A DNA stretch of 41,859 bases. It comes from Actinomycetospora sp. GTDB lineage: Bacteria; Actinomycetota; Actinomycetes; Mycobacteriales; Pseudonocardiaceae. The stretch covers positions 1 through 41,859 of the forward strand of contig JAQSWW010000030.1 of assembly GCA_029266415.1 (NCBI GenBank). Reading direction: 5' to 3'. Positions 13,277 through 22,211 of this stretch are shown one piece after another. How positions within the stretch are numbered: position 1 is the first letter of the stretch; each line of letters opens with the position of its first letter. Under the pieces are notes generated by a model. The model saw only the letters and a program-made list of their open reading frames with translations, searched no databases and had not been told where the DNA came from. A program made the translations under genes and the position numbers.

Positions 13277-16200
13277 GTGCTGTTGCTGCTGTCGACGTCC
13301 GACACCGACCTGCGCTCGGCGCGCGCCGGCGCTCCGGGCCAGGAGGGCGCCTGGCGGTGGGCCAACCCGTCGCGCGTCGCGGTCGGGGACGAGCTGGACG
13401 CCCTGCTCGACGGCGTCGATCTCGTCGTCGTGCGCCTGCTCGGCGGGCGCCAGGCGTGGGAGGACGGGCTCGACGCGCTCCTCGCGCCGTCCCAGCCGCG
13501 CCCCGTCGTCGTCCTCGGCGGGGAGCAGAGCCCGGACGCGCAGCTCATGGAGTCGTCGACGGTGCCGGTCGGCGTCGCGACGCAGGCGCACCTCTACCTC
13601 GCCCAGGGCGGCCCGGAGAACCTGGCGCAGCTGCACCACTTCCTCTCCGACACCGTCCTGCTCACCGGCCACGGCTTCGACCCGCCCGCCGAGATGCCGA
13701 CCTGGGGCCGGCTCGACGGCTGGGAGCCCGTCACCGATGCAGCGAACGCGCCGTTCGCTGCGTCGACGCCGGCGGGGTGCCCGAGCCGGTGTTCTGCTCC
13801 TCGCTGCGCAGCCCCGACGACGGGCTGGTCGAGGTGCTCCGGCAGGCCGACGTGCTGGTCACGACCGTGCTCGCGGCCGGCGGGTCGCGGCCCGCCGCGG
13901 CCAGCGCGGGCCAGGACGACGAGAGCTGGGACACCGGGGCGCTCGCCGCCCTCGACGTCCCGATCCTGCAGGCGCTGTGCCTCACCCGCAGCCGCGAGGA
14001 GTGGCTGGGCGACGACGACGGCGTGAGCCCGCTGGACGCCGCGAACCAGGTGGCCGTCCCGGAGTTCGACGGCCGCATCATCACCGTGCCGTTCTCGTTC
14101 AAGGAGACCGACGCCGACGGGCTGCCCGTCTACGTCGCCGACCCCGAGCGGGCGGCGCGCGTCGCGGGGCTGGCGGTGAGCCACGCCCGGCTGCGCCACG
14201 TCCCGAACGCCGAGAAGAAGATCGCCCTCGTCCTGAGCGCCTACCCGACCAAGCACGCGCGCATCGGCAACGCGGTCGGCCTGGACACGCCGGCGTCGGT
14301 GGTGCGGCTCCTCTCCGCCATGCGCGATGCCGGCTACACCATCGGCGACGTCCCCGGCCTGGACGAGCAGGAGGGCGATCTCCTCATCCGCGCCCTCATC
14401 GACGCCGGCGGCTACGACCAGGACTGGCTCACCGAGGAGCAGCTCGCGGCGAACCCCGCGCGCGTGCCGGTCGACGAGTACACCGCCTGGTTCGCGACCC
14501 TGCCCGAGGACTTCCGCGCGGGCGTCGAGGAGCACTGGGGTCCGGCGCCGGGCTCGATGTTCATCGACGACTCCTCGGGCAACGACGCCGCGATCACCGT
14601 CGCGGCGCTGCAGCGCGACAACGTCGTGGTGATGATGCAGCCGCCGCGCGGTTTCGGCGAGAACCCGATCGCGATCTACCACGACCCCGACCTGCCGCCC
14701 TCGCACCACTACCTCGCCGCCTATCGCTGGCTGCAGGCGACGTTCGGCGCGCACGCGCTGGTGCACGTCGGCAAGCACGGCAACCTCGAGTGGCTGCCCG
14801 GCAAGACCGCGGCCCTGTCGGCGTCGTGCGCGCCCGACCCGATCCTCGGCGACCTGCCGCTGGTCTACCCGTTCCTCGTCAACGACCCGGGGGAGGGCAC
14901 GCAGGCCAAGCGTCGCGCGCACGCGACGCTCGTCGACCACCTCGTCCCGCCGATGGCGCGCGCCGAGTCCTACGGCGACCTCGCGCGCCTCGAGCAGCTG
15001 CTCGACGAGTACGCCTCGATCCAGGCGATGGACCCCGGCAAGATCACCGCGATCCGCGGCCAGATCTGGCAGCTGATCCAGGCCGCGAAGCTCGACAGCG
15101 ACCTCGGGGTCTCCGACCAGCCCGAGGACGAGCGCTTCGACGACTTCGTCATGCACCTCGACGGCTGGCTCTGCGAGATCAAGGACGCCCAGATCCGCGA
15201 CGGCCTGCACGTCCTCGGGCAGGCGCCCGGTGGGCAGGAGCGGGTCGACATGGTGCTCGCGGTGCTGCGGGCGCGGCAGCTGTGGTCGGGGACCACCTCG
15301 CTGCCCGGGCTCCGCGAGGCGCTCGGGATGGTCGAGGACGGGTCGACGTCGCGCGCCGACACCGACCGCTTCGAGGAGACCGCGCACTCGCTGGTGCTCG
15401 GGATGGAGAAGCGCGCCTGGTCCGATCCGGCGCAGGTGACCCTCGAGGTCCTCGGGCGCGCGGACGCGACCGTCACCGACATCCTGACCTTCGCCGCCAC
15501 CGAGGTCGTCCCGCGCCTGGACCGGACCACCGACGAGATCACCGGCGTCCTGCACGCCCTCGACGGCGGGCACGTGGCGGCGGGGCCGAGCGGGTCGCCG
15601 CTGCGCGGACTGGTCAACGTCCTGCCGACCGGGCGCAACTTCTACTCGATCGACCCGCGCGCGGTGCCGTCGCGGCTGGCCTGGGAGACCGGGCAGATGC
15701 TGGCCGACTCGCTGCTCGAGCGGTACCGCGCCGACCACGACGGCGAGTGGCCGACGTCGGTCGGGCTGTCGCTGTGGGGGACCGCGGCGATGCGCACGTC
15801 CGGCGACGACGTCGCCGAGGCGCTGGCGCTGATGGGCGTACGGCCGGTCTGGGACGAGGCGTCGCGACGGGTGACGGGGCTCGAGGTGGTCTCCGCGGAG
15901 GAGCTGCAGAGGCCGCGCGTCGACGTCGTGCTGCGCATCTCCGGCTTCTTCCGCGACGCGTTCCCGCACGTCGTGGCCACGATGGACGACGCGGTGCAGC
16001 TGGTCGCGGGGCTCGAGGAGGCCGACGAGGACAACTTCGTCGCGGCGCACGCGCGGGCCGACGTCGCCGGCGGGTCGGACTGGCAGGCCGCCACGACGCG
16101 CATCTTCGGCTCGCCTCCCGGCGCCTACGGGGCGGGCCTGCTGCAGGCCATGGACTCGCGGGAGTGGCGCGGCGACGCCGACCTCGCCGAGATCTACACG

Positions 16201-16815
16201 ACGTGGGGCGGGCACGCGTACGGGCGCGGGCGCCAGGGCGAGTCGGCGGTCGACGAGATGCGCGCGGCCTACCGGCGGATCGCGGTGGCGGCGAAGAACA
16301 TCGACACCCGCGAGCACGACATCGCCGACTCCGACGACTACTACCAGTACCACGGCGGCATGATCGCCACGGTGCGCGCGCTGACCGGGGCGGCGCCGGC
16401 GGCGTACGTCGGCGACTCGACGCGGCCGGAGAACGTGAAGACGCGCTCGCTGATCGAGGAGACGGCGCGGGTCTTCCGCTCACGCGTGGTCAACCCGCGC
16501 TGGATGGCCGCGATGCGTCGCCACGGTTACAAGGGTGCGTTCGAGATGGCCGCGACCGTCGACTACCTGTTCGGCTGGGACGCGACGGCGGGCACGGTCA
16601 GCGACTGGATGTACGGCTCGCTGACCGAGAACTACGTCCTCGACCCCGAGAACCGGGCGTTCCTGCGCGAGGCCAACCCGTGGGCGCTGCACGGGATGGC
16701 GGAGCGCCTGCTCGAGGCCGTCGACCGCGGCCTGTGGGCGGAGCCCGACCCGGCGATGGTCGAGTCCCTGCGCGAGGCGTTCCTCGAGGCGGAGGGCGAC
16801 GCGGAGGGCGGCTGA
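13277..16815 (+). pseudogene. cobN: Cobaltochelatase large subunit CobN, frame-broken near residue 154
   Basis: CobN is the large subunit that inserts Co2+ into hydrogenobyrinate a,c-diamide with ATP. The N-terminus (VLLLLSTSDTDLRSARAG to LTGHGFDPPAEMPTWGRL) is in one frame up to about 13737, the remaining ~1025 residues in the next, ending in a complete C-terminus (DYLFGWDATAGTVSDWMY). At the junction sits a palindrome at 13737-13765, and the conserved segment normally between PTWG and VPEPVFCSSLRS (a VLYYRAHxxxGNT-like stretch of ~30 residues) is absent. A GGGAG site supports GTG 13277; ATG 13217 is the alternative start. The rest is intact, including HVGKHGNLEWLPGK. Either a disabled gene or an assembly collapse at the palindrome. 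Confidence 0.85.
13737..13765. repeat. Palindrome at the cobN frame break
   Basis: Arms of 13 nt, GATGCAGCGAACG and CGTTCGCTGCGTC, with a CGC loop and one mismatch, occupy exactly the site where cobN changes frame. It does not match the cobG palindrome or the GTGAGC family, so it represents a third symmetrical element. Confidence 0.8.
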
Positions 16816-16821
16816 CCCCAT

Positions 16822-16861
16822 GTGAGCACTTTCCGCGCCTATAGGCGCGGAAAGTGCTCAC
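16822..16861. terminator. 40-bp perfect palindrome, GTGAGCAC family, copy 2
   Basis: A perfect palindrome identical to copy 1 at 880 except at paired positions 17 (G to C) and 24 (C to G). It begins seven bases after the cobN stop and contains the stop codon of the convergent EamA gene (TGA read from 16860). It therefore lies where a two-way terminator is expected. Confidence 0.88.
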
Positions 16862-17606
16862 AAGGGTTCGGCGTTGCGGGGCTCGGCCCAGCGGATCAGG
16901 GCGATGGCCGCGATGACGAGGGCGCCGCCGGTGACCTGGGCGAGCGTCGGGCGCTGGGCGACCAGCCACCACGCCCCGAGCACGGCGAAGAGCGACCGCG
17001 CTGCCGACCAGCGCGCCGCCCGCCACGAGCACGATCCCCGGCGGGCCGTCGACCGCTGACGCGCCCGCCGACAGGTGGAAGTACGCCGCCAGGCACACCG
17101 CCGCCGCCAGGCCCCACAGCACGCCGACGAGGTCGACCGCCGCGCCCCGCCCGCGTCGAGGACGAGCACGAGGCCCGCGATCGCGAGGCCCGCCCCCAGC
17201 AGCGTCGCGGGCCGGGGGCGCGCGGCGGTCCGCGCCCAGGTCCACGCGAGCAGGAGGACCGGCGCGGTGTACTCGATGAGCAGGGCGACGCCGACCGAGA
17301 GGCGCTCGACGGCGCCGAAGTAGCAGACCTGGGCCCGGCCAGCGGCACCACCCCGTAGACGGCGACGGCGCGCAGGTGGCCGGCGCGCGGCCGCCACCCG
17401 CGGGTCAGGACGACCACCAGCGGCTCGACGAGCAGGACCGCGCTCCCCGCGAGGCGCGCCAGCGCGACCGCGAGGGGCGACCAGCCCGTGGCCAGCAGGG
17501 AGGCCGCGAACGGTCCGGCGAGCCCGAACGAGAACCCCGAGAGCAGGGCGATCGCGAGGCCGGGTGCGGTGCGCGCCGGTCGCTGATCGACTCCGGCGCG
17601 CCCCAC
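16858..17606 (-). pseudogene. EamA/RhaT-like drug-metabolite transporter with three frame breaks
   Basis: Joined across frames the product is a complete ten-helix EamA protein: LAIALLSGFSFGLAGPFAASLL at the start, then CYFGAVERLSVGVALLIEY, GVLWGLAAAVCLAAYFHLS and LGAWWLVAQRPTLAQV, ending RWAEPRNAEPL. Frame changes fall near 17334, 17150 and 17000. The first two are each explained by one missing G in a G-run, the third by a one-base gain or two-base loss. The substrate is unknown. Decay and homopolymer errors are both possible. GTG 17606 is the likely start; the stop lies inside the 16822-16861 palindrome. Confidence 0.8.
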
Positions 17607-17783
17607 GGTCGGTGATCAGAACAGCACGCGGGCGGGCCGGGCAAAGCGCCCTCGAGCGCGGAGGGCGGCCCGGCGGACGTGGTCGATCGGGGACGACGCC
17701 GAGCCGCACGGCGACCGTCGACTGCCATGATCGTCACCGCCACAGCGATCACGGGTCGTGCGCCCGTGCTCGGCCCCCGGGGT

Positions 17784-17823
17784 GTGAGCGCCTTCCCGTG
17801 CCCCAGCACGGGCAAGCGCTCAC
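17784..17823. repeat. Diverged palindrome, GTGAGC family, copy 3
   Basis: A 40-bp imperfect palindrome with arms GTGAGCGCCTTCCCGTGC and a matching 18-nt arm ending GCGCTCAC (two mismatches), loop CCCA. The ends and CTTTCC-like inner arm recall copies 1 and 2, but the central stem differs. It lies 18 bp downstream of the MerR stop, where a terminator is expected. The remainder of 17607-17841 shows no gene. Confidence 0.7.
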
Positions 17824-17841
17824 GAGCGCGGAGCGCCAAGG

Positions 17842-18324
17842 TCACGAACCGCAGGCGCCGCCGTACGTCGTGATCTTGTAGTCGACGACGGCCAGGGCGG
17901 TCTGGAGCTCCCGCAGCCGGGTGAGGACGTCCTCGCGGTGGGCCTGGAGGATCGCGAGGCGGGCTGGCTCGGTGCCCGGACCCTGGTTGACCAGCTCGAT
18001 GTAGCGCACGATCACCGCGATCGGCATGTCGGAGCTGCGCAGCCGGGTGATGAACACGACCCGCCCGAGCGCGTCGCGGTCGTACACCCGCCGGCCGGCG
18101 GCGTCCCGGGCGACCTCGACGAGGCCGATCCGCTCGTAGTACCGCAGCGTGTGCGCGGTGATGCCGGTCAGCTCCGCGACCTCGGCGATGCCCAGGTGCT
18201 CGGGCACGTCGGCGAACTGCTCGAGGCCGCGCACCAGCTCCTCGGACAGCGGCGGCAGCGTGCCCGTCGCGTCGGGGTCCAGCCCGGCCACGAGCTCCCG
18301 GAGCCGCTCGGTCACCACGCTCAC
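17842..18324 (-). CDS. MerR-family transcriptional regulator
   Basis: A 160-residue regulator. A ~45-residue N-terminal extension precedes the MerR helix-turn-helix, LGIAEVAELTGITAHTLRYYERIGLVEVARD, wing residues GRRVYDRDALGRVVFI, and a coiled-coil dimerisation helix. The end holds one Cys (YGGACGS), too little for a metal site, so it is likely a small-molecule or stress sensor. It is divergent from the ECF41-type sigma gene, with 47 bp between starts; an inverted repeat, GCCTTCG-N8-CGAAGGC at 18339-18360, in this gap could be its operator. GTG at 18324 is the chosen start. Confidence 0.88.
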   Translation of the reverse strand: MSVVTERLRELVAGLDPDATGTLPPLSEELVRGLEQFADVPEHLGIAEVAELTGITAHTLRYYERIGLVEVARDAAGRRVYDRDALGRVVFITRLRSSDMPIAVIVRYIELVNQGPGTEPARLAILQAHREDVLTRLRELQTALAVVDYKITTYGGACGS

Positions 18325-18338
18325 GAGATCGACCCTAG

Positions 18339-18360
18339 GCCTTCGAGCGCGAGCGAAGGC
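18339..18360. promoter_or_regulatory. Inverted repeat between divergent MerR and sigma genes
   Basis: GCCTTCG and CGAAGGC separated by eight bases lie in the 47-bp region that must hold both promoters. A symmetric site here is what a MerR dimer would need. The arms resemble the CCTTCGC stem near 5160, so a dispersed repeat cannot be excluded. Confidence 0.45.
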
Positions 18361-18371
18361 AAGATGCGGCC

Positions 18372-19274
18372 GTGACCACGGAGGCCACCGACTCCTTCTC
18401 CGCGCAACGGCCCCGGCTTTTCGGGCTCGCCTACCGGATGCTCGGGTCCGCCCACGACGCCGAGGACGTGGTGCAGGACGCGTGGCTGCGCTGGGCCGGG
18501 CACGCCGGGACTGTCGACAACCCCGCGGCCTGGCTGACGACCGTCGTCACCCGCCTGTGCCTCACCCGCCTCGACTCCGCGCGCGCCCGCCGTGAGACCT
18601 ACGTCGGTCCCTGGCTGCCCGAGCCCATCCTCACCACGGACCCCGCGACGGGCCCGGCCGCGACGGTCGAGGAGCGCGAGTCGGTGTCGCTGGCGCTGCT
18701 CACCACCCTCGAACGCCTGACGCCGCCCGAGCGCGCGGTCTACGTGCTGCGCGAGGCGTTCGGGCACAGCCACGCCGAGGTCGCCGCCGTCCTCGACGTC
18801 ACCGAGGCCGGGTCGCGCCAGCTGCACACCCGCGCCCGGCGCCACCTCGCCGCCGAGCCCCGGACGCCCGCGAGGGCCGACGTCGGCCCGCTGCTGCGCC
18901 GGTTCGTCGCCGCCGCCCGCGACGGGGACCTCGCCGGCCTCGAGTCCCTGCTCGCCGCCGACGTCACCGTGTGGTCCGACGGCGGCGGGAAGGTCAGCGC
19001 GGCCCGCCGCCCGGTGCACGGGCGCGACGCCGTGGTGCGCTTCCTCGCCGGCATCCTCGGGCCCGCGCGCTGGCGGGGGAGCGGCGCGGCGGCCGAGGTC
19101 AACGGGGCCCCGGCGCTGCTCGGGTTCGTGGACGGCGAGCTCGTCGGCGTGCTCGCGGTCGACGTCGAGGGGGACCGCATCCGCGGGGTCCGCTTCCTGC
19201 GCAACCCCGACAAGCTCGCCTACCTCGCCGGCCAGGTGTCACGTTCCGGGGAGCTGTCCGGTCGTTCCTCCTGA
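18372..19274 (+). CDS. ECF41-group (SigJ-type) sigma factor with fused C-terminal domain
   Basis: A 300-residue ECF sigma factor: sigma-2 region LFGLAYRMLGSAHDAEDVVQDAWLR, sigma-4 region LTPPERAVYVLREAFGHSHAEVAAVL, then a SnoaL-like C-terminal domain. It has the three marks of group ECF41: WLPEP (81-85), DGGGK (203-207; usual DGGGR/K) and NPDKL near 277. In this group the fused domain controls sigma activity without a separate anti-sigma factor. The next gene is an NAD-binding epimerase, one of the enzyme types that ECF41 factors characteristically control, preceded by a TGTCAC-type promoter. GTG 18372 is the start. Confidence 0.93.
   Translation: MTTEATDSFSAQRPRLFGLAYRMLGSAHDAEDVVQDAWLRWAGHAGTVDNPAAWLTTVVTRLCLTRLDSARARRETYVGPWLPEPILTTDPATGPAATVEERESVSLALLTTLERLTPPERAVYVLREAFGHSHAEVAAVLDVTEAGSRQLHTRARRHLAAEPRTPARADVGPLLRRFVAAARDGDLAGLESLLAADVTVWSDGGGKVSAARRPVHGRDAVVRFLAGILGPARWRGSGAAAEVNGAPALLGFVDGELVGVLAVDVEGDRIRGVRFLRNPDKLAYLAGQVSRSGELSGRSS
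19237..19263 (+). promoter_or_regulatory. Likely ECF41-dependent promoter before the epimerase gene
   Basis: TGTCACG at 19237-19243, a 16-bp spacer and GGTC at 19260-19263 match the reported ECF41 pattern (TGTCACA-N16-CGTC) at all but two positions. It lies in the 3' end of the sigma gene, 51 bp before the epimerase ATG. The match is my reading of a remembered consensus; no test has been made. Confidence 0.6.
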
Positions 19275-19313
19275 CGGGCGTTATCGGGGCGCCCGCGGAC
19301 CCGGGAGGCGACC

Positions 19314-20048
19314 ATGTCCGTGCTCGTGACCGGAGGGACGGGGACGCTCGGCCGCGCGCTCGTCACCCGCCTCGACCAACCGCGCGTGCTCAGCCGCCGC
19401 GCGGGGCCGGGGCGGGTCGTCGGCGACCTGCGCACCGGCGAGGGGCTCGACGACGCCGTCCGCGACGTGTCGGTGATCGTCCACTGCGCCACCGCCCCGC
19501 GCGGCGACGCCGTCACCACGGCCCGGCTCGTCGCGGCCGCGCGGCGCGCCGGCGCCCCGCACCTCGTGTACGTCTCCATCGTCGGCATCGAGCGCATCCC
19601 GCTGCCCTACTACCGCGAGAAGCTCCGGGCCGAGCAGATCGTCGAGGACTCCGGGCTGCCCGCGACGATCCTGCGCGCCACCCAGTTCCACGACCTGCTC
19701 GCGACCCTGTTCGCCACCACCGCCCGCGCCGGCGTGCTGCCCGTGCTCGCCGGGACGTCGTTCCAGCCGGTCGCGGTCGACGACGTCGCCGCCCGGCTGG
19801 CCGACCTCGTCGCCGGGGCGCCGCAGGGGCGGACCACGGACCTCGGCGGCCCCGAGGTCCGCGCCATGGGCGACCTCGCCCGGTCCTGGCGGCGCGCCAC
19901 CGGTCGGCGACGCCCGGTGGTGCCGCTGTGCCTGCCGGGCGCGATCGCACGGGGCTACCGCGAGGGCGCCCACCTCGCGCCGGGGCACGCCGACGGCGTC
20001 GGGACCTTCGAGCAGTTCCTCGCCGCGCGGACGGGGGTGCGGTCGTGA
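19314..20048 (+). CDS. NAD(P)-binding epimerase/NmrA-like oxidoreductase
   Basis: A 244-residue atypical SDR with VLVTGGTGTLGRALVTRL, VSVIVHCATAPRGD, YVSIVGIERIPLPYYREKLRAEQIVEDSGLPATILRATQFHDLL and FQPVAVDDVAARLADLV. These landmarks fit NmrA/ complex-I-39-kDa-like NAD(P)-binding proteins; the substrate is unknown. GGGAGG precedes the ATG at 19314. It follows the ECF41 sigma gene and a matching promoter, so it is the probable target. Its stop overlaps the start of the next gene (GTGA). Confidence 0.88.
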   Translation: MSVLVTGGTGTLGRALVTRLDQPRVLSRRAGPGRVVGDLRTGEGLDDAVRDVSVIVHCATAPRGDAVTTARLVAAARRAGAPHLVYVSIVGIERIPLPYYREKLRAEQIVEDSGLPATILRATQFHDLLATLFATTARAGVLPVLAGTSFQPVAVDDVAARLADLVAGAPQGRTTDLGGPEVRAMGDLARSWRRATGRRRPVVPLCLPGAIARGYREGAHLAPGHADGVGTFEQFLAARTGVRS

Positions 20049-20458
20049 GCGTCCGCGTGCTGCTCGGCGTCCTCGCGGCCTCCCAGATCATCACCGGTGG
20101 GTGGGCGTTGCTCGCGCCGCCGTCGTTCTACGCCGACTTCCCCTACGGCGGGACGCCCTGGGTCGCGCTGCTCCCGCCCTACAACGAGCACCTCGTGCGT
20201 GACGTCGGCGCCGGCACGCTCGCGCTGGCCGTCGCCCTGGCGCTGGCGGCGTGGTGGCTCGACCGGCGGGTGGTGATCACCGCCGTGGCGGCGTTCCTCA
20301 CCTTCACCGTGCCCCACGCGGTGTTCCACTCCCTGCACCTCGAGCACTTCCCGCTCGCCGACGCCGTGGCCCAGCAGGCCGGGTTCGTCGCCGAGATCGT
20401 CCTGGCGGTCGCCGTGCTCGTGCTCGTCACCCGGGACCGGGTGCCGGTCCCGCGGTGA
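20045..20458 (+). CDS. Small four-helix membrane protein
   Basis: A 137-residue protein with about four hydrophobic helices (VLLGVLAASQIITGGWALL, AGTLALAVALALAAWWL, VVITAVAAFLTFTVPHAVFH, AEIVLAVAVLVLVT) and a conserved-looking PPYNEHLVRDVGAG loop. This pattern is common in uncharacterised actinobacterial membrane proteins encoded beside SDR genes; no function can be assigned. The GTG at 20045 overlaps the epimerase stop, so the two are translationally coupled and probably share the ECF41 promoter. Its 3' end overlaps that of the convergent TetR gene by 32 bp. Confidence 0.75.
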   Translation: MSVRVLLGVLAASQIITGGWALLAPPSFYADFPYGGTPWVALLPPYNEHLVRDVGAGTLALAVALALAAWWLDRRVVITAVAAFLTFTVPHAVFHSLHLEHFPLADAVAQQAGFVAEIVLAVAVLVLVTRDRVPVPR

Positions 20459-21002
20459 CGAGGCCGTGCACCAGGTCGCGCACCGCGGCGCGCAGCCCGG
20501 CGGCGTCCCGCTCGGGCCCGGCGCCGGCCAGCTGGTCGAACGCGAGCCCGTCGAGGCAGGCGACGAGGTCGTCGGCGCGGCGCTCGGGGTCGGCGATCCC
20601 GAGCCCGTGCAGCGTCGCCGCCACCCGTTCACGGATCCGCCGGCCCGCGTCGCGCAGCGCCGTCCCGAGCTCGGGGCGCCGGGTCGACTCCAGGGCGAGT
20701 TCCCACCGCGCGACCAGCCGCGCACGGTCGGCGGTGAGCCAGCGCCCGACGATGGCCACCGACACGTCGACCAGGCCATCGACGTCGCTCGGGCCGCCAC
20801 CGCGGGGCACCTCGGCGAGGGTCTGCGCCGCGAGCCGGTCGACGCACGCCTGCAGGAGCGCCGCGCGGGTGCGGAAGTAGTACGAGCTCGTGCCCTCGGC
20901 GAGCCCGGCGGCGGCGTCGACGGCGCGGTGGGTGAGCCCGCGCATCCCCGCGTCGGCGAGCACCGCGATCGCCGCGTCGGCCAGGACGTCCCGTCGCTCC
21001 AC
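20427..21002 (-). CDS. TetR-family repressor
   Basis: A 191-residue regulator. The N-terminal helix-turn-helix reads VLADAAIAVLADAGMRGLTHRAVDAAAGLAEGTSSYYFRTRAALLQAC; the C-terminal ligand-binding region is helical and short, as in the TetR group with a C-terminal DUF-type domain. It is divergent from the FAD monooxygenase and two related operators lie between them, so it probably represses that gene and itself. GTG at 21002 has GGAAGG seven bases upstream; GTG at 21008 is an alternative. Confidence 0.9.
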   Translation of the reverse strand: MERRDVLADAAIAVLADAGMRGLTHRAVDAAAGLAEGTSSYYFRTRAALLQACVDRLAAQTLAEVPRGGGPSDVDGLVDVSVAIVGRWLTADRARLVARWELALESTRRPELGTALRDAGRRIRERVAATLHGLGIADPERRADDLVACLDGLAFDQLAGAGPERDAAGLRAAVRDLVHGLVTAGPAPGPG

Positions 21003-21023
21003 CGTCACCCCTTCCACCGTCGG

Positions 21024-21062
21024 CTCTACAGCCGTAGAGTAGCCCTTACTACAGATGTAGAG
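21024..21062. promoter_or_regulatory. Paired TetR operators
   Basis: CTCTAC-AGCC-GTAGAG (21024-21039) and CTACA-GA-TGTAG plus AG (21049-21062) share CTACAGNNGTAGAG with 12 of 14 positions identical, starting 23 bp apart. They lie between the TetR and monooxygenase starts and are markedly AT-richer than the surroundings. Confidence 0.8.
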
Positions 21063-21074
21063 GAGCTGAGGGTC

Positions 21075-22211
21075 GTGCGGGCAGTCGTGGTGGGAGCGGG
21101 GCTGGGTGGTCTGGCGAGCGCGGTCGCGCTGGCGCGGCAGGGATGGGAGGTCACGGTGCTCGAACGCCGGCCCGAGCCGGCCGAGGCCGGCGCGGGCATC
21201 GCGGTGTGGCCCAACGCGCTGCGGGCGCTCGACGGGCTGGGGCTCGGGGAGCAGGTCCGGGCCGCGGGCACCGTCGAGATCGGCGGGGGCATCCGCACCG
21301 CGTCCGGACGCTGGCTCTCGCGGCTCGACGCCGCCGACCTGCGACGACGTCAGGGCGACGGTGTCGTCCTGCTGCCCCGCCCGGAGCTGCACGCGATGCT
21401 GCGGGCCGCGGCACCGCCGGTCACCACGGGTGCCGGCGTGGTCCGGGTCGAGCCCGGCGACGCGACGGCACCCGCGGTGGTCCACGACGACACCGGGCGT
21501 GCCCGCGAGGCCGACCTCGTCGTCGCGGCCGACGGGCTGCGCAGCACGGTGCGCGGCGCGTCCTGGCCCTCGGTGACGCCGCGGGCCACCGGCACCACCG
21601 CGTTCCGGCTCACCGCCGCCCACGAGCTCACCGAGGGCGGGGAGAGCTGGGGCCGCGGCGACCTCGTCGGCCTCGCCCCGCTGCCCGGCGGCCGGACGTA
21701 CCTGTGGGCGGAGGTGCCGACGAGCGAGGCGCCGACCGACCCGGCAGACCCCGCCCTCGCCTGGCTGCGGCGCCGCCTCGCGGGGTGGCACGCGCCGATC
21801 CCCGCGGTGCTCGACGCCGCCGACGCGCCCGTGCTCGTGCACCGGCTCGAGGAGCTCCGGCCGCCGCGCAGGTGGCACCACGGCCGGATCGCGCTGCTCG
21901 GCGACGCGGCGCACGGGATGGCCCCGAACCTCGGCCAGGGCGCGGCCCAGGCCTTCCTCGACGCCGTCGCCCTCGCCGAGGAGGCGACCGCCGACCCGTC
22001 CTCGCTCGCCGCCTACGACCGCCGGCGACGCCCGGTCGCCGAGGCCGTGGCGCGTCGCTCGCGCCGCGCCGGCGAGGTCGCCGGGTGGCGATCGCCCCTC
22101 GCCGTGGCCGTGCGCAACGCGCTCGTCGCGGCGGTGCCGGCGAGCGCCGCCGCCGCGGGCCTCGACCGCCTGCTCGGTACACCTCTGCGCACGGAGGAGC
22201 CCGTCCGGTGA
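21075..22211 (+). CDS. FAD-dependent aromatic-type monooxygenase
   Basis: A 378-residue class A flavoprotein monooxygenase: GAGLGGLASAVALARQG dinucleotide-binding motif, AADGLRSTVRG (DG motif) and GDAAHGMAPNLGQGAAQAFLDAVALAE. It resembles salicylate/zeaxanthin-epoxidase-like hydroxylases; the substrate is unknown. The GTG at 21075 is preceded by AGGAG. Expression is probably controlled by the neighbouring TetR protein through the operators at 21024-21062. Its TGA overlaps the start of the epimerase pseudogene, so the two were an operon. Confidence 0.92.
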   Translation: MRAVVVGAGLGGLASAVALARQGWEVTVLERRPEPAEAGAGIAVWPNALRALDGLGLGEQVRAAGTVEIGGGIRTASGRWLSRLDAADLRRRQGDGVVLLPRPELHAMLRAAAPPVTTGAGVVRVEPGDATAPAVVHDDTGRAREADLVVAADGLRSTVRGASWPSVTPRATGTTAFRLTAAHELTEGGESWGRGDLVGLAPLPGGRTYLWAEVPTSEAPTDPADPALAWLRRRLAGWHAPIPAVLDAADAPVLVHRLEELRPPRRWHHGRIALLGDAAHGMAPNLGQGAAQAFLDAVALAEEATADPSSLAAYDRRRRPVAEAVARRSRRAGEVAGWRSPLAVAVRNALVAAVPASAAAAGLDRLLGTPLRTEEPVR

